This document shows positions 1-11,550 of a DNA stretch of 64,000 bases, piece after piece. Position 1 is the first letter of the stretch; every line of letters starts with the position of its first letter. The DNA lies in contig AP031355.1 in assembly GCA_037833965.1 (NCBI GenBank), forward strand, positions 15,773,501-15,837,500, read 5' to 3'. The stretch is from Marchantia polymorpha subsp. ruderalis. Its lineage: Eukaryota; Streptophyta; Marchantiopsida; Marchantiales; Marchantiaceae. Made by a program: the position numbers and the translations under genes. Under the pieces are notes generated by a model, which was given only the letters and a program-made list of their open reading frames with translations, searched no databases and had not been told where the DNA came from.

Positions 1-2040
1 CAGATGCTATGTACAGACAGAGAGAAAGGCCTTTAAAGCTAAAGCTAAAGTTGGTGCTCACACGACATTCACATCCGCTGTGATGCAATCGCGTCTGATT
101 CGAATCTCCCCCGTCTCAGCGAGTTGCGAGGCTGAAACTGATCCCGCCAGATCTCCCAGGATGCCAATGGCTCAGCCTTTCACTCAACCTGACGTGTACA
201 CCTAGGCGCCTGACTCATCCGCGACAGCTAATCGGGTCCCAAATCTGGAACTTTTTCTCACCGAAACACCATACGATGAGCTCCAGCGAAAGCTGGTGGA
301 TTACTCTGACTTGACCCAAGCATAATTATATCCCGGACCCTGATACGATCAACTTTCAAATTTAGATTAAGTGAGCCTTTTCATCTCTCGTTTCATCATC
401 CTCCGAGAATCCTGTTCGTGTTCTGCTGTCTAGAATCTGGATGTCCCGCTAAGATGGTAAGCGACGAAGAACGGTGAGCCGTTTGAAGACCACTGACCTC
501 GCTGGTCGCTGAAAATGCCAAACGTGCCCCACTACGGTCCATGGTGTAGAAATTCTTGATTAACCACGGTCACCTGTATACCGGCTGGAGCTGATCAGGT
601 TTCGTCTAATCCAACCCTGTTGACCATCATGGTTCAAACTCGAATTATAACCTCACCACAGGGATTTTTGGTTAGATTATCTATCATTTAACAGTTCTTA
701 CTGTTCAGTTTGTGAGACGTCATTTTGTTTTTCAAACAAACAGGAGCGGGTTGTATGATGCTTGATAATTCTAGGCTTTTCATTATTGCAGTTTCATGAT
801 ATGAATATAAGTTCGGGATATGCTTTCACTCTTATCTCATTTTCTTGCAAAGTGAGATTAGCACCTGAGCCAATCGTCCTTTTCAAATATTTTACGATGT
901 AATTCGAACTTAATAAAGAATTGGAATCTGAATTAAGTTGAAAAACTTAACTTCGGGTCCTCCTGAAATTCAAGGAAAATGTATTCTTATATTTTATAAC
1001 TTTTCCTTACTCAAGTATAGCGCATTCTTAAGGTAGAATAGAGTTGTTTAGCAGTTTTCGAAAAAATTTCGCATGTGAATCGTTGCTTAATCTCATACCA
1101 TGATGTAGAGACCATGCTTCCTACAATATACGCTGATTGTTTCCGAATTAAAAATTGACTAAGTTTATGATGTCATTCAGGTTTGATACTATAAAAGTGC
1201 TATTCATATACTTTCAAATAAATGCAAGTCATTATCAAGGATCAAGAAACAGTTGCTACGGGCGAGGTTGGGCTCATTCATTAGAAATGAGTCATTTCTA
1301 CTGAATTCATTTCAAATGACCCGCTCTTCGTCTAACAAGCATTTACATCATGCTAGAAAATTACAAAAGTATGATACATTCTGAGGTGCAATCTTATCGA
1401 CTGGTATGTACTGTGTGAGAAGAAAGAAATGTACAGATATATGCACATCTGGCTTAACCGCAATGTAAATGAGTGGTAGCCCAAGGTTAATGGAACTCCA
1501 GAAATGACATATGATCAAAGTAAACACAATGACTTGCTTCGCCACATATTAAGGGAGATGCGGGAGATGAGCATTCAGCTGAGTTACTCCTGATTTGGCA
1601 GATGGATCACTGTTAAGGTTTCATGGACGCTAATCGCACTTTTTTTGGATGATAATGTTGCAAACTATGAAAGGCAATGAACGATCATTGCGAAAAAAAG
1701 GACGCTACTACCCATCGACTTGTCCAGTCATGTAGATGCTAATCATCGTCTTGTCAAATCATTGGCAAATCATTTTGTCTATCTAACTACTCAGATTAAT
1801 AAAGCAAGCATCGAACTTGACTCTCTATTTCTTCTTACAAGATAAATTCGATTGTAATCAATGATCGCACCAACTTTGAAGACAACTTGTTCCCACCTAG
1901 TAACATCCAAGCGTGCAAATAAGAGGAAAAACAGCAGGAGCTCAAAGTAAGTTCTCTCCTTAACGTCCGGAACAAGTAGGACCTAATTTGTCACACTTTG
2001 ATGTGATGTGACTCACACTGGTCTTAGTTAATCTCACCGG
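1..2040. other. Unassigned intergenic DNA
   Basis: Moderate-GC sequence at the left edge, becoming AT-rich after about 700. No reading frame longer than about 65 codons and no protein family is recognisable on either strand. It could be the flank or a non-coding end of a gene outside the window. Confidence 0.5.
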
Positions 2041-2227
2041 GCTCATGATTGAATTTTATGATATTTTCCAGCTTTCCATTTTACTAATTAGAATGCCATG
2101 ATCTTCCATATTTTAATTTCTAATGTTTTTAAAAAAATTAAAATTTTCATTATCAATATCTTAAAATAAATTTACAGGTTTTTTGAATATTTTATAAGTT
2201 TACAAACGTTTGCAAATTTCACGTACG

Positions 2228-2300
2228 GCCGCCCTAGCTCAGTTGGTAGAGCGCAAGGCTCTTAACCTTGTGCTCGGTGATTCGAGGTCCCCGGGCGGCG
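2228..2300 (+). tRNA. tRNA-Lys (anticodon CUU)
   Basis: Seventy-three bases fold as a cloverleaf. The 7-bp acceptor stem GCCGCCC/GGGCGGC is perfect with discriminator G. The D arm is GCTC-AGTTGGTA-GAGC. The anticodon stem CAAGG/CCTTG holds loop CTCTTAA, giving anticodon CUU at 2261-2263. There is no intron and no encoded CCA. The T stem (GGTGA/TCCCC) has one T-C mismatch, and the usual GTGGG/CCCAC pairs of plant tRNA-Lys are changed, so it may be a diverged or weak copy. A T run for Pol III termination lies about 35 bases downstream. It stands alone inside AT-rich DNA. Confidence 0.85.
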
Positions 2301-3197
2301 TTAAAGCGGTCACAATGGTCCGGCATATCAACTTTTTGGTACAAATGATTGTGTAGATATAAAGCAATGAATGCTATAAAGATTTGAATTTTTATGAGAA
2401 TGTTAAATTTTATTTCGATAGTAAGTAATAAAATTTACTTAATGAATTTTAGTGTAAAATATATTTACATATGTATTGAGCTATATTATTCATTTAAATC
2501 ATCTGTGTTTGATTAATATTAAATAGTATGTCTTCTTTCTGTCTTCATTTTAACAATATTGCTTTAAATATGTGATATGAAAAATATCTATCATCACAGC
2601 ACAATTAACTATTTTGTTGGTTTTGTACTGATTTAAAACTTATTCAATAAATCTTGAGATTGTAGTTTGAATTAATAATAACATCTTTCATTCCATTACT
2701 TCAAGAAACACGTATTTTGATGATCTTTTATATAATTAAAATCTAGATTAATTTCGAGTGTATTCTTTATATTTAAATGTATGAATTTTAATTGAACAAA
2801 GTATAAGAGTTGAATATACATTAATTGTATAGACTACAGTAATCCATACAATATAATTTATTGTACGCTTTATGTATATTATCCAGCTCAAATGTCTATA
2901 TAATCAGCTCAAGTAACACTCTTCATTGTATATTTTGTACATTTTCATCTATATAAAAGTATGATTGCATTATCATGTACTGTGTTTTATCACATGTATG
3001 AAACTGATTAGAATTATTTTATTATGCACATCATCAAATCATTATATCCTGATACAAAAAAATTCAGCTCAGCGTTCTTGACAAAGCAACAAAAATTTGT
3101 GGGCATTCAAATTTTTGATAATAAAAGTTTCAAAATGAAAAAAATGTTACACATTCATGTTCTTTTGATGAAGTTGGTAAAGATTATAAAAGTTATT

Positions 3198-3230
3198 TAT
3201 GAGTTCCATTTTGATCAAATGGAACTCATA
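3198..3230. repeat. Perfect 14-bp inverted repeat, 5-base loop
   Basis: The arm TATGAGTTCCATTT at 3198-3211 is exactly complementary to AAATGGAACTCATA at 3217-3230, with loop TGATC. It lies in the AT-rich block with no gene nearby. The arm is richer in G/C than its surroundings, which makes chance less likely, but no function is known. Confidence 0.6.
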
Positions 3231-6200
3231 TATTGGAAAGCAAAATTGTAGTAAGATTTATTTCCTAATTTGTTGTTTTTCATTTGGAAATGACCTTTAC
3301 TCAAATCACCATAAACATATGGTTTCTTTTTCATATTTAATAAAAATTGATCTCTATTTTTATAAAAATTGGACAGAAATTTAAAAATATTTTTAAAAGT
3401 TTGAGTTTTTAAAGCAGGTGAATTTATGAAGAGTTATGTTAGAGGTTGTGAATTTGAATATGGAAGTAGATTCATGATGTGTTAAAGCAAGATAAGAAAA
3501 ATCTTAAACCTCCCAAAAATCCAAAAAATACACAAATACAATGCCGACAAGATATTATGTGCTTTGCTACTCTCAGGCTACCTTCACAGATACTGGAAGA
3601 GTTTATTGAAACCTATAGATTAATCAATGCAAGTTGCAACTTGAACTCCTATACATACAAGATAGCAGAAATCCTATATTCTAACTTTAACATTTATAAC
3701 GTTTAAGTCTAAATGTAACTCTAACTTGAATGAAGTTAACTTGAATTCAATCAAGTCAAGTTTGAACTATTTTCATTTCACATTTTAACTTTTTTGTGGT
3801 TCAATTTTCAACAAGTGACGTTGAGAAGTAAAACATGTAATCAATTTCTTGGTATAAACATGTGTTCAGCATCATGTATACTATTATATGTACAAGATTT
3901 GAAAACATACATGTCAAATACTCAAAAAATACATTAAAAAGTAGTGAAATAGATTCCTATGTTGTTAAAAAGCATTAAGGATAATAAAATATTGGTTAAT
4001 TATTTATAAAACAATGCCAAATTTTTACTAAATTACTTTGATGTTGATTATGAACAAGAGTAAATCTTAAATACAATATAATATGTGTTTATACTTGGTA
4101 ATAAATGCATTGCGGAAGTGTGTAGTGTAGTATACAACGAAAGTTAAATGTGTAGTGGTAACACAAATAGCAAAAGAAGTTATTTGGTTCAAAATTCATA
4201 TCACTTAAATGATATTGAAACAAGAGTTTGTCATTCTTGATTGTGATACTCAAATTGCGCTACATCTTGATGAAAATCAAATGATTAACAATAGTGTTAA
4301 ATATTACAACATCAATGATCACTTTATTAAACATGTAGTTTTTCATAAAAAATTAAACTAGTTAAGAATAACGGTAAATTCAATTTAGCCAATGTGCGCA
4401 TCAAAATTATTACTTTTGAGAATTCTAAGAGACATTGTATTACTATACAGATATTTTAGAAAAACTTTCTGTTTTTGTGTACTTATCCAAAGAAGAATCA
4501 CGTAATTGTTGGCGTAGAATTTGCATGCATCATTGATTTGTGTTTTCAATGTTTTTGTGAATCTCTTGTAATATCAAACTTGAGTTAGTCATAATGCCGT
4601 CCACGTTCCTCCTTTGCAACGTGTTTGACGTCTCTTCAAGATTCAACTTGAGAACAACTTTGAGCCTCGTGTCTCTATCTTTAACCTTTTTTGTTTTACA
4701 TTTTTTTTTCAACTCATCCTAGCAATCATCATCATTGTTGATAGTTGAATTTGTTATTGCATTGCTCTTACTACAACTAGTATGATGATATCTCATGAAT
4801 CTATATGATAAGAGCAACAATAGTAGCATACATATTTTCACCAAATAACAATGAAACAAATTAACAAGCCAAAGGAAAAATCACGACTTTTTTTAATTAA
4901 GACATTGCACATGCAAGTATAACTATCATACTAGCGGTAATATCTACTGTAATCCAAATCACACTTCTAGTTGAATATTAAATTGAGATCCAAAGTTTTT
5001 CACATGAGAATTTAGATGAAAATGAATTGCTTGTAAGCATTTTTAATATTGTAATTCTCCTTGGTTGTTGTTGATCATGTATTGTATCATCAATTGTAAG
5101 ATTATGTAGTGACAAAAATCTTGCTTGTTAATTTTTTTCATCATAACAAATTATGTTTGAATTTAACAAATTGTTTCTTTGATATCACTTCAAAGAATTT
5201 TGATGATTACAACCATCTTTGTCAAGAACGCAAGAGTATAGTGTGAAGACAAAAATTGTGATCGTTTAGGATCAAAAGTATTGGATATTCAAAAATAACT
5301 TTTCAAAAATCTCATTGGAAAAATTAATAAAGATTTTTTTGCGATGTTATTTGATTTTTGAAATTGCTTGGAGATTTTCATATCCACTCTCAAGATTCTT
5401 TTTTTAATTCGCCGTCAACATCAACAAAAGATGCATACGAAGCAAATTATATCTTGTCACAAGCTACATTTTCATAGCCAAATCAATTGTTTCTAATTGC
5501 TTTTGAACTTATTGAAAAAATAAGATAAAATAACTTCATACAAGCAAGATGTAGTTTACACAAGCGAGAAAAAATAATTAAGAGATATACAAATGCAACG
5601 TTGAACAAAAATATGTGGTTTGCTGTTTCTGGACTATTACTACAAGAATCAAGAGGTTTTATTGAAAATATACAAAGTGTTCAATGCAATATGTGGTTCA
5701 TACTGTTATATATATAAATATATATTGGCTAAAATGTGACATAATTTTAATCCTTACTAAGATTTAACCTACACCAAATTTTAGTTTGAGAAGAGTCATT
5801 AGTAGCAAGATGAATTATTATGTGTCATTATTTTATTGAAAAACTTCCAAATTTTTCTTTTGTATAGTTGGTTTTGAAAAATAATAGCTAGTTGTTAAGA
5901 TTGAAAAAAACTCATAAATGAAGATAAACTTTTCCACAAAATCCATTGTTAAGTATTTTTATACAATTATTATTTTTGTTTCAGAATTATTTATTATCTT
6001 TTTTTGATATTAATTATTTGTAACCAAAAAATATTTCAACAAATATTTTAACTTTTATTAAAAACAGTTTGGATTTTTTTAGTATTATATGATTTTCTTA
6101 AATATATAATCTAACTCACTCTATGCAATAGCTTTTTGAGATTATCATGTGAAGCAATAAAAATAATTAAAATCTTTTAATAATTTTTTTTTAATTTTTT

Positions 6201-9200
6201 CCATTAAACCTAAGTTGTATGAATAAAAATTCAATTGTTTAAAAATCATCAAACACAAAATTTGAAAATTAAATCTTCTTGACTTACTTAAAAATTGAGT
6301 TCAAAATTTCTAAATGCATATATTTTGAATTTGAAATTTTATTCCTCATATTAGTCAGAGCTAAAATATTATAAAATGTAGTGCTAACTATTATTTACAG
6401 AAGTCATTACTTTGATTTGTCATAAAAATTGATGATGTTCATAATTTTCTTTTAAACAAAAAATAATTTAAAGATTTTCTAAAATATTGAAATGTGATAT
6501 TAAATTATGTCAATATTTTTTTAATCTATAAATTTTGTGTTCATTGCATCTGCGTTGGTTTAAATATAATTAGAAAATATTTATGACGGTAAAAATCAAG
6601 TTAGTACAGAGATGCATCATAAATCAATGTGCTTGATATATTAATATTGGATGTGTTAATTGAAGAGTAAACGTTAACAATAATCTATGTGTTCATTACA
6701 TAAGGATTGAATGTCTTAATTAGAAATTGCACGTTAGCAATATTAGATATTTGCTAATCATATTTTAATATTATCAATCCATTATGAATAAATGGAATGC
6801 TGGGTGAGATCTTATGAGCTTTTATGTGTTCATAAGATGTATTTAAAGATGAGAAAAATACTTTTGAGATATTTGTATTTCTAGAATTTTTGTATATTTT
6901 AGTTAATGCTTGTTTTATTTTATTATCATACATTTTTACACTAATAATCATTATACAAGGATTCAAATTTGCCAATGTAAAGTCAATATTATTTATTAAG
7001 TTTTGAACAATATGCTTTTGTATTTTCGTTTATCAAATTAACAATTTCAAAGAATTTTAAAAATTTCCTTTAATAATTAATCATATATTTTTTATTCAAA
7101 TTGCAACTCTTTATTTTATAAAAAATCAGTTCAATAATTTTTTTGATAATTTTTATATTTAATTATCATACTTGATTATCATTTTTTTTAAATAAATAAA
7201 ATTAATATCACATCTCAAGAGAATCAATATAGAATTTTTTGTTTCTATTCATGAACTTTTATTTAGGAGCTTTACAATTTTTTTGTTAAGATATGATCAG
7301 AAGGCAAATTTATTATTTTTGACAGATATTGTTTCATGATATATAATTCTTAATGTTTTTTATTGGTCATCACAACTTGAATCAATGAAACTTATCATAT
7401 ATATAAAATGTAAAACATCTTCATTATTGTACATGCATTGTACAAAATTTTGTAATTTTTTGTAATTTTAAGAATTTTTAAATTTTCTTAAAGATTTAAA
7501 ATGTTTTGAATTTTTTTTTTGAAAAAATTATTACTTTAATTCTAATATATAAGCGTATTTTTCTGAAAATTATATTTTTTACTGTTGAATAATTTTTTTA
7601 CCGATTAGTCATGTGAAACTTATATATTGCTTGATGATTTATTGTAGATGGTTTCAATAAAATTTTAAAGTTTTCAAACGAATTGGAGAACTTCAATAAA
7701 TTGAATCTACTCTGAATTATTTTGTTAGTTTTTTTGAATTTTGACTATTTCAATTAAAACTGATTTGACAAAATTAAAATGCCTTCCTTGTTCTCATTTT
7801 ATAAATTTTTTATATTGGAAGATGAAATTTTTTTTGAATGTATCAAAAGGTGATTATTGTATGTTTCAACTGTCACACAGTTATTTACGAAATTTTGAAA
7901 TGAAATCAGTATTTGAACATTTTGCAGAATGATTTCTTCTTGCATATTGTACAAGATTGAAATATCTTTATTGAAATCATTAGTCTTCATTAATGTTATA
8001 TTTTGAGTTTTTATTTATAATATAAACAACTTCTAAAATAAAATATTCAATATGTAAATTATATTACTTTTATTTGATATATTAATACAATATCATTAGA
8101 TTTGCATGAATTCACGACTTGTTTAGGAAATTTGTGAACCAATAGATTTTGTTGTGTGAAGAAGAAAAAAAGAAAATTAGATTTTAGATTGCAGGATAAA
8201 AACAATAAAAACATGCTTATTTATATCCTTGATGTGACACTGAAATGGACATCTTACTTCATTACTGAGTTTATTTTTAGTTTATTAAGTAATATCTTGA
8301 ATTTTTTTCAAAATTATCCATCATATTCATTATTACCTTCAATGATAATTGAGCATATATATTTTCTGTAAGATAAAGCCATTTTTTTAATTAAAAAGTA
8401 GTTTAAACGCTTAAATTTATTATTTTTTAAAACAAATTGTGTGTAAGATGTATTGTGATATTTCGTAGATATTTTCTCACTCATTGTAAATATGTGTTTA
8501 ACAAATTAGATTCATTTGTTTCATTGCAAGAAATATTGAGGTTTTTATTGTTAATCTTGTCATTTCATGTATTAGTATTATTTTTGCTCCTATCTTTCTA
8601 GTTAATTTGAGTGAAACTGATAATAGATTAAGAGGCAAAAATTTTGTGCATGATGAATTAAATGAGCTTGGAGTTTTTGTTTAATGTAATCATATTTACC
8701 ATATGCTTTACCACTTGTTTGCGAGTAGATTGTCAGTTCAAACTTCTCCTCATAGAAATGCATAATTTACATTAGTGTGCTGAAGTATGGAATACTCATA
8801 CAACATCATGTGTCTACACAAATATGACAAATACATAAAAAAAAACTTGAACTGTATCCAAACAATATCATTAAAACCTAACCACTTATCACTATTTCTA
8901 TCACTTGATATTTGACATGTGATAACATCCAACTATTGAGTAGTTACAGATCTGATTGCGAGCTCAAGTTCAAACATACTTGATCTTGCTGAGTACATTT
9001 AATTGGAATTCAAAGATCTGAACTATAACTCATGAGACAATTAGGGCACAAGAGGAAAATTCCTGAAAGATAGTTGTTTTCTGTTTCTAAGTATCGGTAC
9101 CTCTGGAGGTAAATATTGGAATGTTTTTACTCTCAAAACCACGAAAACCCGGAACATTTTGTTACAAAAGAAGATACCATAAGGTTAAGCCGCTCCATAC

Positions 9201-9749
9201 GGATCAGACAAATGTATCAGCACGTAATGATCAGTGCACATGGTGCGACAAATTTTCCACCGAAAAAAGAAGAACACGTAAAGAGCTACTCCGAAACCAT
9301 GGTTTCAACTTTTCTGAAGACTCCGTTAATCAGGTGTTTCAACAAATAAGGCCATTGCAGTGTAGTGTTAAAGGACCTGAAAACTCATGTTTGAGTCAAG
9401 CGTAAATGACAGCGTGAAGTACCTGCATAGAGCTTTTCCTCGGGCTGCATCCATGGATAAGCACAATATGCCGGCAACGAGTGGGAAACGCTCTTCACAC
9501 CTGTTCTCGATCAATTCGAATCATTTGCCATTTCCTGGAGAAAGGCTATGATGGAAGGGAGTTACACAGACTAAGCCCTTTATGAGGCGTTGTGCGCGCA
9601 GCTCGTCACAAGTGTAGTAGTAGGTCAGGGCAAAGAAAAGTGAGCAAAGATCCAGCAAACGCTGTCACCAGCCTCGGTTCGGACCTGCAGATGTCCACAT
9701 CTTTTTGGGTCAGGCCATCTCACCCAAATCGCTAGACCAGATCTCGTTT

Positions 9750-9890
9750 GCTCCGGGCAGATATGGCAAGGAACATTTGCTTTCCACCAAAAAGTCGATG
9801 CGTTGGGACCAATGCTCATTTGGGATCTTGCCTGCCCCGGCACCATATGGCGAAGAAATTTCACTTTCCACAACCGAAAAGACGAAATGT
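9750..9890. repeat. Diverged tandem repeat, 84-base period
   Basis: Two similar blocks follow each other: ATATGGCAAGGAACATTTGC at 9761 and ATATGGCGAAGAAATTTCAC at 9845, each followed by CTTTCCAC and an A-rich string. The preceding halves also match (CATTTGGGATC-like and ACCAGATCTCG-like pieces before a CCGG-rich segment). The 84-base period equals 28 codons, and the minus strand is open across both copies (9625-9873), so the peptide repeats too. No known protein is recognised. Confidence 0.5.
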
Positions 9891-11496
9891 CTCAGGTATT
9901 GGAAAGCGTATATTCATTGACCATAACTACGTCATTTCCTCCAAAGTTCAACGAAAGTTTGATTTCATCCGAGCTCGGAGCAAGGAAAGAGAGTAAAGGA
10001 GAAGAAAGTAGCCATAAGGTTCAAATAATTGGATACATTTGTTCGGAATCCAAGGATCCGTCAGAGGTCGCACGAACTGTCTATTGGTGTAGGATGAGTG
10101 CGATGATGCAGAAGGCGGGGGCACACGTACTACTCTAAGCTGGAAAACCGTCCCGGTGCTGGAGAAAGGACGAAAGAGCAGGACAAAGACGTGGGAGGAG
10201 AACATATGAATGGAAGAGGGACCACAAGACATACTCGGGGGGAGCTTTGGGAGGAATACAGTGAAGGAAAGAGAGAGAGAGGAGAAGTCGACGGACACTC
10301 AAGGTCAAGCTTGATGCCTGCATGGCAACACCGAATGATTAACACTTGAAATTTGTGGTGAGCAGAGGGCCACCGTTGAGGAACATGGCGCTTAAAGGGA
10401 AAGCTACGAGGAAGAGGTGGATGAACAGAACACGGTATGAATCGTATTATATTGTTGGCGATATGTGCCCAGGGGCGCTTTTCAGATTTTCCGCACCTAC
10501 TGCTACAAGTGTTTGGGGGTGGGGGTAGAAATACGTGGGAACGACAGAGTGATCTCACTGCAGGTCTATAATTGACTCTATGTGACTGGGCATGGTTCCA
10601 ACATACCCAGTTATCCTAGATTCTAAACTCCGAGTTTGATGTCGAATTTACGAAGGTGGTGAAGTCTAGCTCGTTGAGTTAGGTTGGCGACTTGGTGCTT
10701 TACATGAACATGGCTGCAGTGGGTCGCATTCGCTGTGCACTTGATTGGAAATCGGTGACCTCGCAAAGGGTGATTTGCCACTTTATGTCTTCCTGTTGGA
10801 AAGAAATCCACCTACTCACTGAAACCACCCGATCACAGAAAATATCACAAGTTTTGCATCCCAATGATCACGAAAGTCGACCATCTCGGCCGGTGGTGAA
10901 GACCCCCTCGCTTGTGCGAAAGTGCTCGCAAGGTCTTAAGGATGAAGCGTCTAAGCCTCCATGGATATCGTGCATGGTGTTCATAACTGGCAGTTGCCCC
11001 AACCGAACCCACCACCTCCTTTTCGGGATCTGATAACTCTGAAGTAATCGTAATCTGCGAAGACTCCGTGGAGGTCCATGGCATCTCAGAGATCGATTTG
11101 GAATCAAAAGTTCCACTCGTCCTAGGCTTCATTGCATGATGCCCTCGTACCAGGGTCAAAGGGGATTATTGCTAGATCGGATGCCTACCAATCCTGCGCT
11201 GTGTTGTACAATTCCCATTCCTTAGCAACTTGTAATAGCACTCACGGTGCGTAAACCGCTCCAAAGATCGAGTCAAGCGAAAGCTAAAGCCAATAGTGGT
11301 TTCGGCCATCAGCCATCAGCCATCCATGATGCCCTCCTACTCACGAAGCTAGTGTTCGATCGATCTTCTGCTGGTTCGATCTTCAGCATCACAAGGTCGT
11401 TCACCCGTTTTTACCCCTGTAGATGTTAGACTCCACGTCACGACCTTTGAGTTTCAAAGCTAGAGGGCTGAATCGTAATTTCTCGCGAGCCATTGG

Positions 11497-11550
11497 CTCT
11501 ACAGAGATCGAGGATAAACACACTCTACTTTATCCTCGATCTCTGTAGAG
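11497..11550. repeat. Perfect 22-bp inverted repeat (hairpin), 10-base loop
   Basis: The left arm 11497-11518 begins CTCTACAGAGATCG. The right arm 11529-11550 is its exact reverse complement and ends CGATCTCTGTAGAG. The loop is CACACTCTAC. Pairing stops cleanly on both sides. No gene covers it. A transcript would form a long uninterrupted stem. It could be a small-RNA precursor, a tiny MITE or an insertion footprint. Confidence 0.8.

Larger units (their letters stand above)
2041..8990. other. AT-rich gene-free block
   Basis: About 7 kb of strongly AT-rich DNA with long A and T runs and only short chance ORFs (60-75 codons) in all frames. Apart from the tRNA-Lys and a short hairpin near 3.2 kb nothing is recognisable. 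The composition contrasts sharply with the DNA after 9 kb. One reading is old transposon DNA eroded by methylation-driven C-to-T change, but no element could be identified. Confidence 0.6.
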
